Source of the DNA: Fen-1245 sp963835535
GTDB lineage: Bacteria; Gemmatimonadota; Gemmatimonadetes; Gemmatimonadales; JACORV01
Direction of reading: 5' to 3'
DNA: 64,000 bases
Assembly (NCBI GenBank): GCA_963835535.1
Contig: CAWIFL010000010.1
Coordinates: 1-64,000 of the forward strand
Below, one piece after another: positions 51,946 to 59,806 of the stretch. The notes beneath the pieces are model-generated. The model worked only from the letters and a program-made list of their open reading frames with translations, ran no database searches and was not told the DNA's origin. The position numbers and the translations under genes were made by a program. Each line of letters begins with the position of its first letter. The first letter of the stretch is position 1.

Positions 51946-53291
51946 AGCGCGTGATCGTCGTCGGCGGCGGCCCGTCGGGCCTCGTGCTCGGCCGCGAGCT
52001 GGCGGTGCGCGGCGCGAACGTCACCGTCTTCGAGGCGCAGGACCGGCCCGGCGGGAAGGCGTGGACGGAGGTGAAGGACGGATACCTCATCGAGCGCGGG
52101 CCCGAGGGGTTCCTCGACAGCGCGCCCGCGACGCTGGCCCTCGCGCGGGACCTGGGGATCGCGGACCGGCTGCTCCCGGCGTCGGACGCGGCGAAGAAGC
52201 GCTACCTCTACGCGCGCGGCGCCCTGCGGCCGGTGCCGACCAACCCGGTCTCCTTCCTGGCGAGCGGCATCCTGAGCCTGCGCGGGCGCCTCGCCGTGCT
52301 GGGCGAGCCGTTCCGCGCTCCTGCGGGGAACGGGGACGAATCGGTCGCGTCGTTCGCCCGCCGACGGCTGGGCGCCGAAGCGGCCGAGACGCTGGTGGGC
52401 GCCATGGTGCGGGGCGTGTACGCCGGGCAGGCCGAGGCGATCAGCATGCCCTCGGCGTTCCCGCGGCTGGCCGCGTTCGAGCGGGAATACGGCAGCTTGG
52501 TGCGCGCCCTGATCGCACGCCGGCGCTCGGGCTCGAACGGCGGCGGCCCGGCGGGCCCCGGCGGACGGCTCACGTCGTTCGTGGGCGGGATGTCCTGCTT
52601 CGGCCGTGCGCTGGCCGAGTTTCTGGGCGACCGGTTCGTAGGGAACCGCCCCGCCGTGGCGGTCCGGCGCGCGGGCGCCGGATGGCGCGTCGAGTTCGCC
52701 GACGGCTCCTCGGAGTTCTGCGACGCCGTGGCCGTGGCCACGGAGCCGTGGAGCGCCGCGCGTCTCGTGGCCGAATCGAGTGCCACGCTGTCGGAGGTGC
52801 TGGCGGAGATCCCGCCGGCGCCGGCCGTCGTCGCGGCGCTGGGGTTCGCGACCTCCGACCTCGAGCGCCGGCTGGACGGCTTCGGCTTCCTCGTGCCGCC
52901 GCGGGAGCCGCTGCGGATGCTCGGCTGCCTCTGGTCCTCGACGACCTTCGCGCATCGCGCGCCGCCGGGACGCGCGCTGCTCAGGGTCCTGCTCGGCGGG
53001 CCGGGAGATCCCGGCATCGTGGACCTGCCGGACGACCAGCTGCTGAGCATCGTCCTCGGCGAGCTGGATCGGACGATGGGGCTCAAGGGCCCGCCTGAGA
53101 TGGTGCGGATCATCCGCTGGCCGAGGGCGATCCCGCAGTACACCGTCGGGCACGGCGAGCGGCTCACGCGCATCGCGCGCGAGCTGGAGAGGCTGCCCGG
53201 GTTGTTCGTGCTGGGGAACGGCTACCGCGGCATCGCCCTCAACGACTGCGTGATCAGCGCCCAAGCGACGGCGGCCGCGATCCTGCAGTAG
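51942..53291 (+). CDS. hemY: protoporphyrinogen oxidase (HemY type)
   Basis: A 449-residue FAD protein: dinucleotide-binding VVGGGPSGLVLGREL, followed by FEAQDRPGGKAWT and the GPEGFLDS substrate region; the C-terminal FAD segment is LFVLGNGYRGIALNDCV. It oxidises protoporphyrinogen IX (or coproporphyrinogen in some lineages) with oxygen. GTG start overlaps hemH (GTGA). No hemQ is present in the window, which argues for protoporphyrinogen as substrate. A diverged 63-base copy of codons from 53061-53123 is found at 57246-57308. Confidence 0.94.
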   Translation: MKRVIVVGGGPSGLVLGRELAVRGANVTVFEAQDRPGGKAWTEVKDGYLIERGPEGFLDSAPATLALARDLGIADRLLPASDAAKKRYLYARGALRPVPTNPVSFLASGILSLRGRLAVLGEPFRAPAGNGDESVASFARRRLGAEAAETLVGAMVRGVYAGQAEAISMPSAFPRLAAFEREYGSLVRALIARRRSGSNGGGPAGPGGRLTSFVGGMSCFGRALAEFLGDRFVGNRPAVAVRRAGAGWRVEFADGSSEFCDAVAVATEPWSAARLVAESSATLSEVLAEIPPAPAVVAALGFATSDLERRLDGFGFLVPPREPLRMLGCLWSSTTFAHRAPPGRALLRVLLGGPGDPGIVDLPDDQLLSIVLGELDRTMGLKGPPEMVRIIRWPRAIPQYTVGHGERLTRIARELERLPGLFVLGNGYRGIALNDCVISAQATAAAILQ

Positions 53292-53294
53292 CAG

Positions 53295-53396
53295 GTGACG
53301 TTCCCCGCGGTGGAGCAGGAGCGCGTCACCTGGCAGCCGCGGGGCGTCGCGGAGCCGCTGATCGTCGAGCTGTCGGAGCTATTCCAGCCGATCTAG
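53295..53396 (+). pseudogene. possible 3' coding remnant after hemY
   Basis: A 33-codon frame (ending SELFQPI) begins four bases past the hemY stop with good coding-like composition but no ribosome-binding site. It ends inside the response regulator stop codon region. It may be the tail of a lost gene. A 9-bp stem (53292-53300 with 53324-53332) overlaps it and could instead be part of a hemY terminator. Confidence 0.35.
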
Positions 53397-54040
53397 GCAG
53401 AGTCAGCTCCCTGCAAAGTCGCAGGCCGAAGCAGAACGGCCAACCGCGTCAGTCGGGCGTCATCCGAGATCCCGAGCTTCGGCATGAGGTTCTTCTTGTG
53501 GAAGGTGATCGCGGTGAGGCCCAACCCCAGGGTTCGCGCGATCTCGGTTTCCGACTTCCCCTCGCCCAGCAGCATCACGATCTCGTGTTCGCGGGGCGTC
53601 AGGCTCGATAGCCCGGCGTGCGCAGCAGCCAATCCGATGCGATGGCTGGTCTTCGGCACCTTCGGCGACACGTAGCGGCGGCCGGCGAGTACCTCGCTGA
53701 TCGCTGCGACGAGTTCGGCGATGCCGGCGTCCTTTGGGACGAAGCCGTGAGCGCCTGCGTCCAAGGCCGCTTCTGCCAGCAGGCGGTCGTTCATCATCGT
53801 GACCACGAGAATCTTCATCACGGGCTGGAGAAGGCGCGCCTGCGGAATCAGCTCGAGGCCGTTTGCCCCCGGGAGCCATAGATCGAGGAGCAGGCAATCA
53901 GCCGGGCAGCACGCGACCAGAGCCAGCAAGCCTCGCCCGTCGAACGCGCACCCGGCGATCTCGAAGTCGTCGCCCAACGTCGCGCTGAACGACTCGACGA
54001 GCATCCGGTGATCGTCCGCGATGATTACTCGAGGTCTCAT
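53393..54040 (-). CDS. NarL/LuxR-family response regulator
   Basis: A 215-residue two-domain regulator. The receiver has the acidic pair in IIADDH, phospho-aspartate in LLLDLWLPGANG and the lysine in FVPKDAG. The DNA-binding domain shows LTPREHEIVMLLGEGKSETEIARTL, the LuxR helix-turn-helix. The ATG at 54040 gives the usual start MRPRVIIADDH. No kinase is adjacent, so it is an orphan here; whether it controls the flanking lipoprotein or haem genes is unknown. Confidence 0.93.
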   Translation of the reverse strand: MRPRVIIADDHRMLVESFSATLGDDFEIAGCAFDGRGLLALVACCPADCLLLDLWLPGANGLELIPQARLLQPVMKILVVTMMNDRLLAEAALDAGAHGFVPKDAGIAELVAAISEVLAGRRYVSPKVPKTSHRIGLAAAHAGLSSLTPREHEIVMLLGEGKSETEIARTLGLGLTAITFHKKNLMPKLGISDDARLTRLAVLLRPATLQGADSA

Positions 54041-54300
54041 GCTTGCGCCGCCACGACGGGATTCTGGGCTCCGCGACGGCATGGTTTGGGCTCGCAGGGG
54101 CCCGTTAGGTGGACGTGCGCTGGACTCTAGTGTTACGAGACAGCGGGACTTGGGGCGGGCGGCACGCTGGTGACAAATGGGAAGAGCTGCGGTCGCGTGA
54201 AACCGGAGCAGTTACGTCGACGAACCTGAAGTGTCTTCAGTCTTTCGCTCGGCTAGGCGGGTCCTAGGTTGCCAATCGGGGACTCTCTCGGAGGGTGACA

Positions 54301-55560
54301 ATGAACCGGTTCTTCCTGAGTGCTGCTGCACTGCTTCTAGGCGTCGGATGCGCTGAGCACCCGAATCCGGTGTCGGTCGGCACAGGCATAGTCGGATCGA
54401 GTCTCAGCCGCTTGGCGGCGGACTCCCAGAACGACTGGGTGATGACGCCGGAGGGCTGGTTCCTCCGGGAGTGCGTGCACGAGATCCCGAATGGTGCAAG
54501 CCTCGACCCTGACGGCGTAGTGCACAAGGACGGGAAGACGTACACGATTCCCCAGTGCCCATACATGGGCAGCCTCGCGCGCCAAGGCGCACCGACGCCC
54601 TCGAACCCTCAGGGTTCTTTGATTGAGTTCGCATATGACTCAACGGGGCACTCGTTCGAGCAAATTAACGCGCTTTGGGCTGTGCCGCCTAAGCCTCCTT
54701 CTTTGTATGTTTCACCCATGGTGTTTTACGCCTGGCCAGGTCTCGAGTCTGGCATTACCAGCGGAAACGTTCTTCAGCCAGTGATGGAGTACGGGTATGA
54801 CGGGATCGGAGGGGGGAATTACTGGTATATGCGGGCGTGGCAGTGCGCCTTGGGCACTGGGAACTGCAATTACTCCTCAGCCGCGGCGGTGGACGACTCA
54901 GATGTCATTTCCGGGATTGTGAAGTTGACAGGCTGTGCCGGCTCCACGTGCAGGTGGGACGTTCGTGCTACAGATTGGACGAAGAACGGCCAGGTTCTTG
55001 TCGATGATACATTTCCCGATGGCAATCCGCCTGGCTATTACTGGGCATATGGCGGCGCTATGGAGGGGACACAGCTCCTCAGTTGCAGTGACTATCCGCC
55101 CAACGGGGTCTTCTTCGTCGGCATCGGCATGGTCTTGGTCGGAGACAGCGTGCGAAGCCATCCGAATTGGCACCGCGGCGTCTATGGCTCGGGGTGCGAG
55201 CTCCACGTCATCGCTGAGTCTACTTACGTGAGTCTGTATGACACGGTAGCGAACGTGCAGCCCCCGGGCTCTCCACCGGAAAGCGTGACCGTAACCATCG
55301 CGGGGCCGAGCCAGGTGCCGGCAAACAAGACCTGCACTTGGACGGTGAGCGCGGGGGGCGGTACAGCGCCATACGTGTATAGCTGGCTTAAGAATGGCCA
55401 GGCTGTCGCTGGCGACAGCGTCTTGGAAGTCAATACGGGAAACAGTAACTTTGTTCTTAGCTCGGTCGCAGTGGATTCTCTCGGTCGTGCAAACGGCCAG
55501 AATCTGAACGTGACTGTGGGAGGCGTGAAGAACTGCGCTCAACAGATACCGAGACGATAG
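54301..55560 (+). CDS. lipoprotein paralogous to the one at 31.8-33.3 kb
   Basis: A 419-residue secreted protein with lipobox GVGC (C17) and GGAGG six bases before the ATG. It shares with the 31755-33338 protein the ordered segments GWFLRECVHEIPNG, KDGKTYTIPQCP, VLQPVMEYGYD, DVISGIVKLTGC, LLSCSDYPPNGVFFVGIG and a C-terminal PKD-like domain with VPANKTCTWTVSAGGGTAPY. It has one such terminal domain where the paralogue has two. Base composition is lower in GC than the surrounding hem genes, pointing to acquired DNA. I do not recognise the core domain. Confidence 0.78.
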   Translation: MNRFFLSAAALLLGVGCAEHPNPVSVGTGIVGSSLSRLAADSQNDWVMTPEGWFLRECVHEIPNGASLDPDGVVHKDGKTYTIPQCPYMGSLARQGAPTPSNPQGSLIEFAYDSTGHSFEQINALWAVPPKPPSLYVSPMVFYAWPGLESGITSGNVLQPVMEYGYDGIGGGNYWYMRAWQCALGTGNCNYSSAAAVDDSDVISGIVKLTGCAGSTCRWDVRATDWTKNGQVLVDDTFPDGNPPGYYWAYGGAMEGTQLLSCSDYPPNGVFFVGIGMVLVGDSVRSHPNWHRGVYGSGCELHVIAESTYVSLYDTVANVQPPGSPPESVTVTIAGPSQVPANKTCTWTVSAGGGTAPYVYSWLKNGQAVAGDSVLEVNTGNSNFVLSSVAVDSLGRANGQNLNVTVGGVKNCAQQIPRR

Positions 55561-55703
55561 GCAGGTAGTCAGACAGCTTGGGCGATCCGGCGATGAGCCT
55601 GAGGAGGCGGGGCCGGGAGCGGCGCTGGCGCGCTGCTTCCGGTCCCGGCTCTGACGGCTGGCGGGCCGTCGGCGTCCAGCGCGGATCTCGGGCGGAGCAT
55701 GCA

Positions 55704-57161
55704 ATGAAGAGGTTCTTCTGGGCCCTGCTCGCTCTCGCGGTCCCAGCGTGTAGCAACCAGCCCGCCGCTGTCCGCGAACCCAGCCGGGATGTTCTGCCAA
55801 CGCTGTCGCTCTCCGTGGGCCAGAGCACCATCATCAGGCCCGACTGGCAGGTCGCGTACGACAGCCTGCCCGCGATGTCGTCGTCCGCCGTTGCGTATGT
55901 CGGGATGTCCCGTGACACGTTCTTTTTCCCCGAAGGCCCGGGACACCAAGAGCAGGTGTTTCACTTCCTGGCGAGCGCACCCGGACGGACCGTGGTGACG
56001 CTCCGGAGCGCAGGCGGGCCACGCGTGGTCCAGGACACGATCAACGTCCAAGTGAGTGTTCCGCACGGCGCCTTCGCACAAGTCAGCGTGGGGCTCTTCC
56101 TCAACACCTGCGCCGTGACGACGCAGGGCGCCGGATACTGCTGGGGGACGCTGGAGTTGACACAGGCCGACAGCCTCCGCGCCTACGCGAAACCCATATA
56201 CGACATACCCGGAGCCGTGCCTGGGGGGCTCACCTGGACCGCATTCAGCGGCGGGTTCGACCACAACTGTGGCGTCACGACTGATGGCGCGGGCTACTGC
56301 TGGGGCTACAACTCCAACGGCCAGCTCGGCAACGAGAACGGAATCGGCTCGTCGGCGTACACGACGACCCCGGCGGCGGTCACCGGCGGCCTCACGTTCA
56401 AGGCCGTGAGCACCGGCGTTTACCACACGTGCGGCTTGGCGACGAGCGGCGCGATCTACTGCTGGGGCGACAACTACTCGGGCCAGCTCGGTAACGGCAC
56501 CACCAGCTACGTCAACGGCACGCCCGTAGCCGTCTCGGGGGGTCTGACGTTCGTAGCGGTGACTGTTTCAGACCAGCACAGCTGCGGCCTCACGGCCGCC
56601 GGCGCCGCGTACTGCTGGGGCGACAACGGTGCGGGCGAGCTCGGGACCGGCGACACGATACCCAGCACCGTCCCCGTCCCCGTGACGGGCGGGCTCAGTT
56701 TCGTGGCGTTGAGCGCAGGCTATGCTCACGGCTGCGGCCTGACCCAAGCCGGCGCTGCCTATTGCTGGGGCAATAACGGCGCGGGGGAGCTCGGGCACGG
56801 CACGACCGTCAGGAGCACCAGCCCGGTCCTGGTCTCCGGTGGACTGACGTTCGCGTCGATCAGTGCTGGCCAGGACTATACCTGCGGTGTCACGACCGGC
56901 GGCGCCGCCTACTGCTGGGGTGACAACAGCTATGGGACGCTGGGGAACAGCGCGAACCTGTTTACGCACAACGCCAACCCCACGCCCCTGCCGGTATCCG
57001 GGGGACTCACCTTTCAGACCGTAAGCGCCGGGTACCTGCACACCTGTGGGGTGACGACCACTGGCACGATGTATTGTTGGGGTGACAACAGCGAAGGCGA
57101 GCTGGGCAACGGATCGGCCACGGGGGCAAGCGTGACTCCCGTTCTCGTGTCCGGGCCGTGA
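55704..57161 (+). CDS. lipoprotein with seven RCC1-type repeats
   Basis: A 485-residue protein with lipoprotein signal (lipobox VPAC near residue 16) and an N-terminal Ig-like region of ~120 residues. From about residue 130 there are seven repeats of roughly 50 residues, each with a cysteine-glycine unit, then YCWGxNxxGxLG (for example CGLATSGAIYCWGDNYSGQLGNG). Seven repeats close a seven-bladed RCC1 propeller. Each blade carries a matched pair of cysteines, probably a disulfide, as expected for an exocytoplasmic version. GGAG precedes the ATG. A protein-binding or adhesion role is likely but unproven. Confidence 0.88.
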   Translation: MKRFFWALLALAVPACSNQPAAVREPSRDVLPTLSLSVGQSTIIRPDWQVAYDSLPAMSSSAVAYVGMSRDTFFFPEGPGHQEQVFHFLASAPGRTVVTLRSAGGPRVVQDTINVQVSVPHGAFAQVSVGLFLNTCAVTTQGAGYCWGTLELTQADSLRAYAKPIYDIPGAVPGGLTWTAFSGGFDHNCGVTTDGAGYCWGYNSNGQLGNENGIGSSAYTTTPAAVTGGLTFKAVSTGVYHTCGLATSGAIYCWGDNYSGQLGNGTTSYVNGTPVAVSGGLTFVAVTVSDQHSCGLTAAGAAYCWGDNGAGELGTGDTIPSTVPVPVTGGLSFVALSAGYAHGCGLTQAGAAYCWGNNGAGELGHGTTVRSTSPVLVSGGLTFASISAGQDYTCGVTTGGAAYCWGDNSYGTLGNSANLFTHNANPTPLPVSGGLTFQTVSAGYLHTCGVTTTGTMYCWGDNSEGELGNGSATGASVTPVLVSGP

Positions 57162-57185
57162 CGCCGGTGTGAGGGCACGAGCGGG

Positions 57186-57250
57186 TCAGGCGGGCATCAG
57201 CTCCGCGGCGCCGGCGACGAGGGCTTTCTGAGCCAACGCCCGGCCGAGCT
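57186..57250 (-). pseudogene. remnant of a diverged hemC 3' end
   Basis: Bases 57194-57250 match 58891-58947, the 3' end of the intact hemC, at 43 of 57 positions. Translated on the minus strand it reads LGRALAQKALVAGAAELMPA then stop, versus LGHAMATEALAAGAAALMPA in HemC. Divergence is protein-like, so it came from another hemC allele or copy. Confidence 0.75.
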
Positions 57251-57308
57251 GGATCGCACGATGGGGCTCAAAGGCTCGCCCGACATGGTGCGGATCATCC
57301 GCTGGCCG
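57246..57308 (+). pseudogene. remnant of a hemY internal fragment
   Basis: These 63 bases match hemY 53061-53123 at 58 of 63 positions and in the same frame (ELDRTMGLKGSPDMVRIIRW). Similarity stops after RWP. It abuts the hemC remnant at the shared GAGCT, consistent with joining at a short homology. Confidence 0.85.
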
Positions 57309-57336
57309 ATGGTGGCACCGTGCGCCCCGTGACGAC

Positions 57337-57372
57337 GAAGACCCCGCCGATCCTGCGATCGGCGGGGTCTTC
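57337..57372. terminator. 16-bp-stem terminator hairpin
   Basis: A perfect 16-bp stem (57337-57352 with 57357-57372, loop CTGC) lies downstream of both the RCC1 gene and the convergent repeat-protein gene. There is no long U tract on either side, but stem strength suggests bidirectional termination. Confidence 0.85.
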
Positions 57373-57396
57373 GAGTCTCAGGCGACGAGCTGGCCG

Positions 57397-58074
57397 TTAC
57401 GGCCGATCCCGCACCCGAGCACGGTCCTCATTGGTGGGCTGATTGTCGTAGTTGAACCGCCGGTCGCGGCCGGCGAACGCCCGGTCGGTCGGCGGCAGGA
57501 AGTACTCGTTCCGGTAGCGGTACATCGACACGGGACGCGCGCCTGCGCCGTTGTTCTGATAGTAATGACCATTGACCTCGTAGGCGGTGACGGGCGTCCA
57601 GCGCCTGTAGTTGCGGCGCCAATCCCCCGCGCGCTCTGCCGAGTAATTGAACACGCCGATCTCATCGCCGAGTCGCGGGTCGACCTGGACGGGCGAGTAC
57701 GGACGCGCCCGACCATAGTCCGCCTCACCGGGCCGCCGATTGTAGTTGAAGCGCCGGTCGCCACGATTCGCCCACCCTCGATCCTGTGGCGGCAGGAAGA
57801 ATTCGTTGTTGTACGAGTAGACCTGCACCGCTCGTGCGCCGCGAACCGAATTGCGGTAGTAGTGGCCGTTGATGTCGTACAGCGTCACCGGCGTCCACCG
57901 CTGGTAGTTGTTGTGCCAATCGCCGTACCGGTCCGGCGAGTAGCCATAGACCCCGATCTCGGGCCCCAGTCGAGTGCCGAATCTGACGCTGATGTTCATC
58001 TGTGCCGACGCCCGCGTCGGCAGGGCGATCAGCGCCCCCAACAGCGGCACGGCCATCCAGGCTGCTCTGCGCAT
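57397..58074 (-). CDS. exported protein with two ~80-residue internal repeats
   Basis: A 225-residue protein with signal peptide (cut near ASAQM). The mature part is two copies of one unit: LGPEIGVYGYSPDRYGDWHN and, about 100 residues later, LGDEIGVFNYSAERAGDWRR. Each continues through RWTPVTxYxxNGHYY, a Y-rich stretch, and NEFFLPP/NEYFLPP, ending in RRFNY. The repeats are rich in Tyr, Arg and Asn. AGGGG precedes the ATG. No family recognised; tyrosine- and asparagine-rich exported repeats may bind carbohydrate or cell wall. Confidence 0.78.
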   Translation of the reverse strand: MRRAAWMAVPLLGALIALPTRASAQMNISVRFGTRLGPEIGVYGYSPDRYGDWHNNYQRWTPVTLYDINGHYYRNSVRGARAVQVYSYNNEFFLPPQDRGWANRGDRRFNYNRRPGEADYGRARPYSPVQVDPRLGDEIGVFNYSAERAGDWRRNYRRWTPVTAYEVNGHYYQNNGAGARPVSMYRYRNEYFLPPTDRAFAGRDRRFNYDNQPTNEDRARVRDRP

Positions 58075-58259
58075 ACGGCGCCCCTCTCGCGTGATGACAC
58101 GACGGCGATCTGTTTGACTGCAAGCTAGGGCGGAGCCTGCCGGCGCGATATCGCTCAAACGGGAGGATTGTCTCGCACGAAAGGACTACGTCAGCACCGG
58201 ACGATGGAGGATGATGGCCGTGCGACGGCCGCCGCGGGTGGGGCGCCGCGGCGCGGATC

Positions 58260-58871
58260 TCAGTCCAGGCCGAAGCGCCACTCGATGACGCGAATGGTGT
58301 CTCGCACGAGGACGAAGTCCAGGAAATCCTGCACTTCCCCTCCCACCAGATCGACCTGCACGACGACGCTGTCGTTGACCAGCACCTGCCGGAAGGCGGC
58401 CCGACCGAAGATCCGGTCGAGCACCGGTCCGGGAGCGCCCACCCTGAGCCCCGGCAGGAGCACGCACGCGGAATCCGTGAGCGTGACCAGGCGCAGCAGC
58501 TCGCGGCGGTCCTGCATGATCTTGTAGAAGCCGATGTCCAGGCCGGTGTAGTGAAGCTGGATGAGGCTGTCCATCCCGCCGCTGTGGATGTTGGTGACGG
58601 TGCTGGCCTCCCGGCTGAGCGGAGGTCCGAAGAGCTCGGTCGTCTCGCGTTCGGTCGTGCCGCCGCGACGAGCGCGAGCGAGGAGGTCCGCGGCCGGCTG
58701 CGTCGCGGCCCGCGCCAGGAGGAACTGGGAGCATGGAGACTCCCGCGGCGGCGAGCTGGCGCGCGTGGAATCGGGGGCCGACGCCCCATGGGACGCGTCC
58801 GAGCGGCACGCTGTGCCGCCGATGAGCGCCGCGCCGAGGGAGATGGCGAGCTGCCACGCCCGAGGATTCAT
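58260..58871 (-). CDS. small lipoprotein at the end of the leftward hem operon
   Basis: A 203-residue protein with a probable lipobox (GTAC near residue 22), a Ser/Ala/Pro-rich linker and a globular part of ~130 residues (GLDIGFYKIMQDRRELLRLV, FGRAAFRQVLVNDSVVVQVDLV, VIEWRFGLD). Its ATG overlaps the hemC stop by one base, so it is translated from the hem mRNA. No recognised family. Co-expression with hemC suggests a tie to haem or cytochrome assembly, by context only. Confidence 0.72.
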   Translation of the reverse strand: MNPRAWQLAISLGAALIGGTACRSDASHGASAPDSTRASSPPRESPCSQFLLARAATQPAADLLARARRGGTTERETTELFGPPLSREASTVTNIHSGGMDSLIQLHYTGLDIGFYKIMQDRRELLRLVTLTDSACVLLPGLRVGAPGPVLDRIFGRAAFRQVLVNDSVVVQVDLVGGEVQDFLDFVLVRDTIRVIEWRFGLD

Positions 58872-59806
58872 CAGAGCACGGTGCGCGCTGGCATCAGCGC
58901 CGCGGCACCCGCCGCGAGGGCCTCTGTGGCCATCGCGTGGCCGAGCTCCGCCGCAGCCGATGGCGCTCCGGCCGTCTCGAATCGCAGGACCTGCTTCCCG
59001 TCTCCCGAAGCCACAAGTCCCTGCAACACCAGCGTGCCGCCGTCGAGCCGCGCGTACGCCGCGACCGGCGCGGCGCACCCGCCCTGCAGGCCCGCCAGGA
59101 ACGCGCGCTCCGCCGTGACCGCGGCCCAGGTGGCCTCGTGGTTGACCGTGGCCACGACCGTTGCGACCGGAGAGTTGGCGCGGCACTGGAGCGCGATCGC
59201 GCCCTGGCCCGGCGCGGGGAGCAGTCGGTCCGGCGTGAAGCGCTCGCTGATCGCGGGCGACAGGCCCAGCCGGTCGAGGCCGGCGGCGGCGAGGACGATC
59301 GCGTCGTAGGGGCCGTCGGCGGCGAGCGCCTTCTTGACGCGCGTGGGCACGTTGCCCCGCAGCTCGAGCAGGCGCACGTCCGGGCGGAGCGACGCGATCT
59401 GGGCCGCCCGCCGTGTGCTCGAAGTCCCGACGGCCGGCGACGGCGGCAGGTCGGCGAGCGGCTTGTGCGAGCGGGAGACCAGCACGTCCCCGGGGTCCGC
59501 GCGCTCCAGGACCGCCGCGACTTCGAGGCCCGGGCTCTGCTCGGTCGGCAGGTCCTTCAGGCTGTGCACCGCGACCGAGATCTCACCCGCCAGGAGCGAG
59601 CGCTCGAGCTCCTCCGTGAACACGCCCTTCCCCCCGATCTCGGGAAGCGAGTGGTCGAGGTCGCGGTCGCCCTTGGTCGTGAACTGCACGACCTCGAAAG
59701 TGACGCCGGGATGCGCGCGCTTCAGCGCGGCCACGGCCATGTCGGCCTGGCGCAGGGCGAGCGCGCTGGCGCGGCTCCCCACCTTCACGTGCGAGATCCG
59801 GGTCAC
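58871..59806 (-). CDS. hemC: hydroxymethylbilane synthase (porphobilinogen deaminase)
   Basis: A 311-residue enzyme that joins four porphobilinogen units into hydroxymethylbilane. The N-terminus KVGSRASALALRQADMA, the catalytic aspartate region VAVHSLKDLP, and GTSSTRRAAQI are standard. The dipyrromethane-carrying cysteine is C244 in LQGGCAAPVAAYA. ATG overlaps the hemL stop by four bases. The product feeds HemD, whose gene at the head of this operon is frameshifted as read. Confidence 0.96.
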   Translation of the reverse strand: MTRISHVKVGSRASALALRQADMAVAALKRAHPGVTFEVVQFTTKGDRDLDHSLPEIGGKGVFTEELERSLLAGEISVAVHSLKDLPTEQSPGLEVAAVLERADPGDVLVSRSHKPLADLPPSPAVGTSSTRRAAQIASLRPDVRLLELRGNVPTRVKKALAADGPYDAIVLAAAGLDRLGLSPAISERFTPDRLLPAPGQGAIALQCRANSPVATVVATVNHEATWAAVTAERAFLAGLQGGCAAPVAAYARLDGGTLVLQGLVASGDGKQVLRFETAGAPSAAAELGHAMATEALAAGAAALMPARTVL

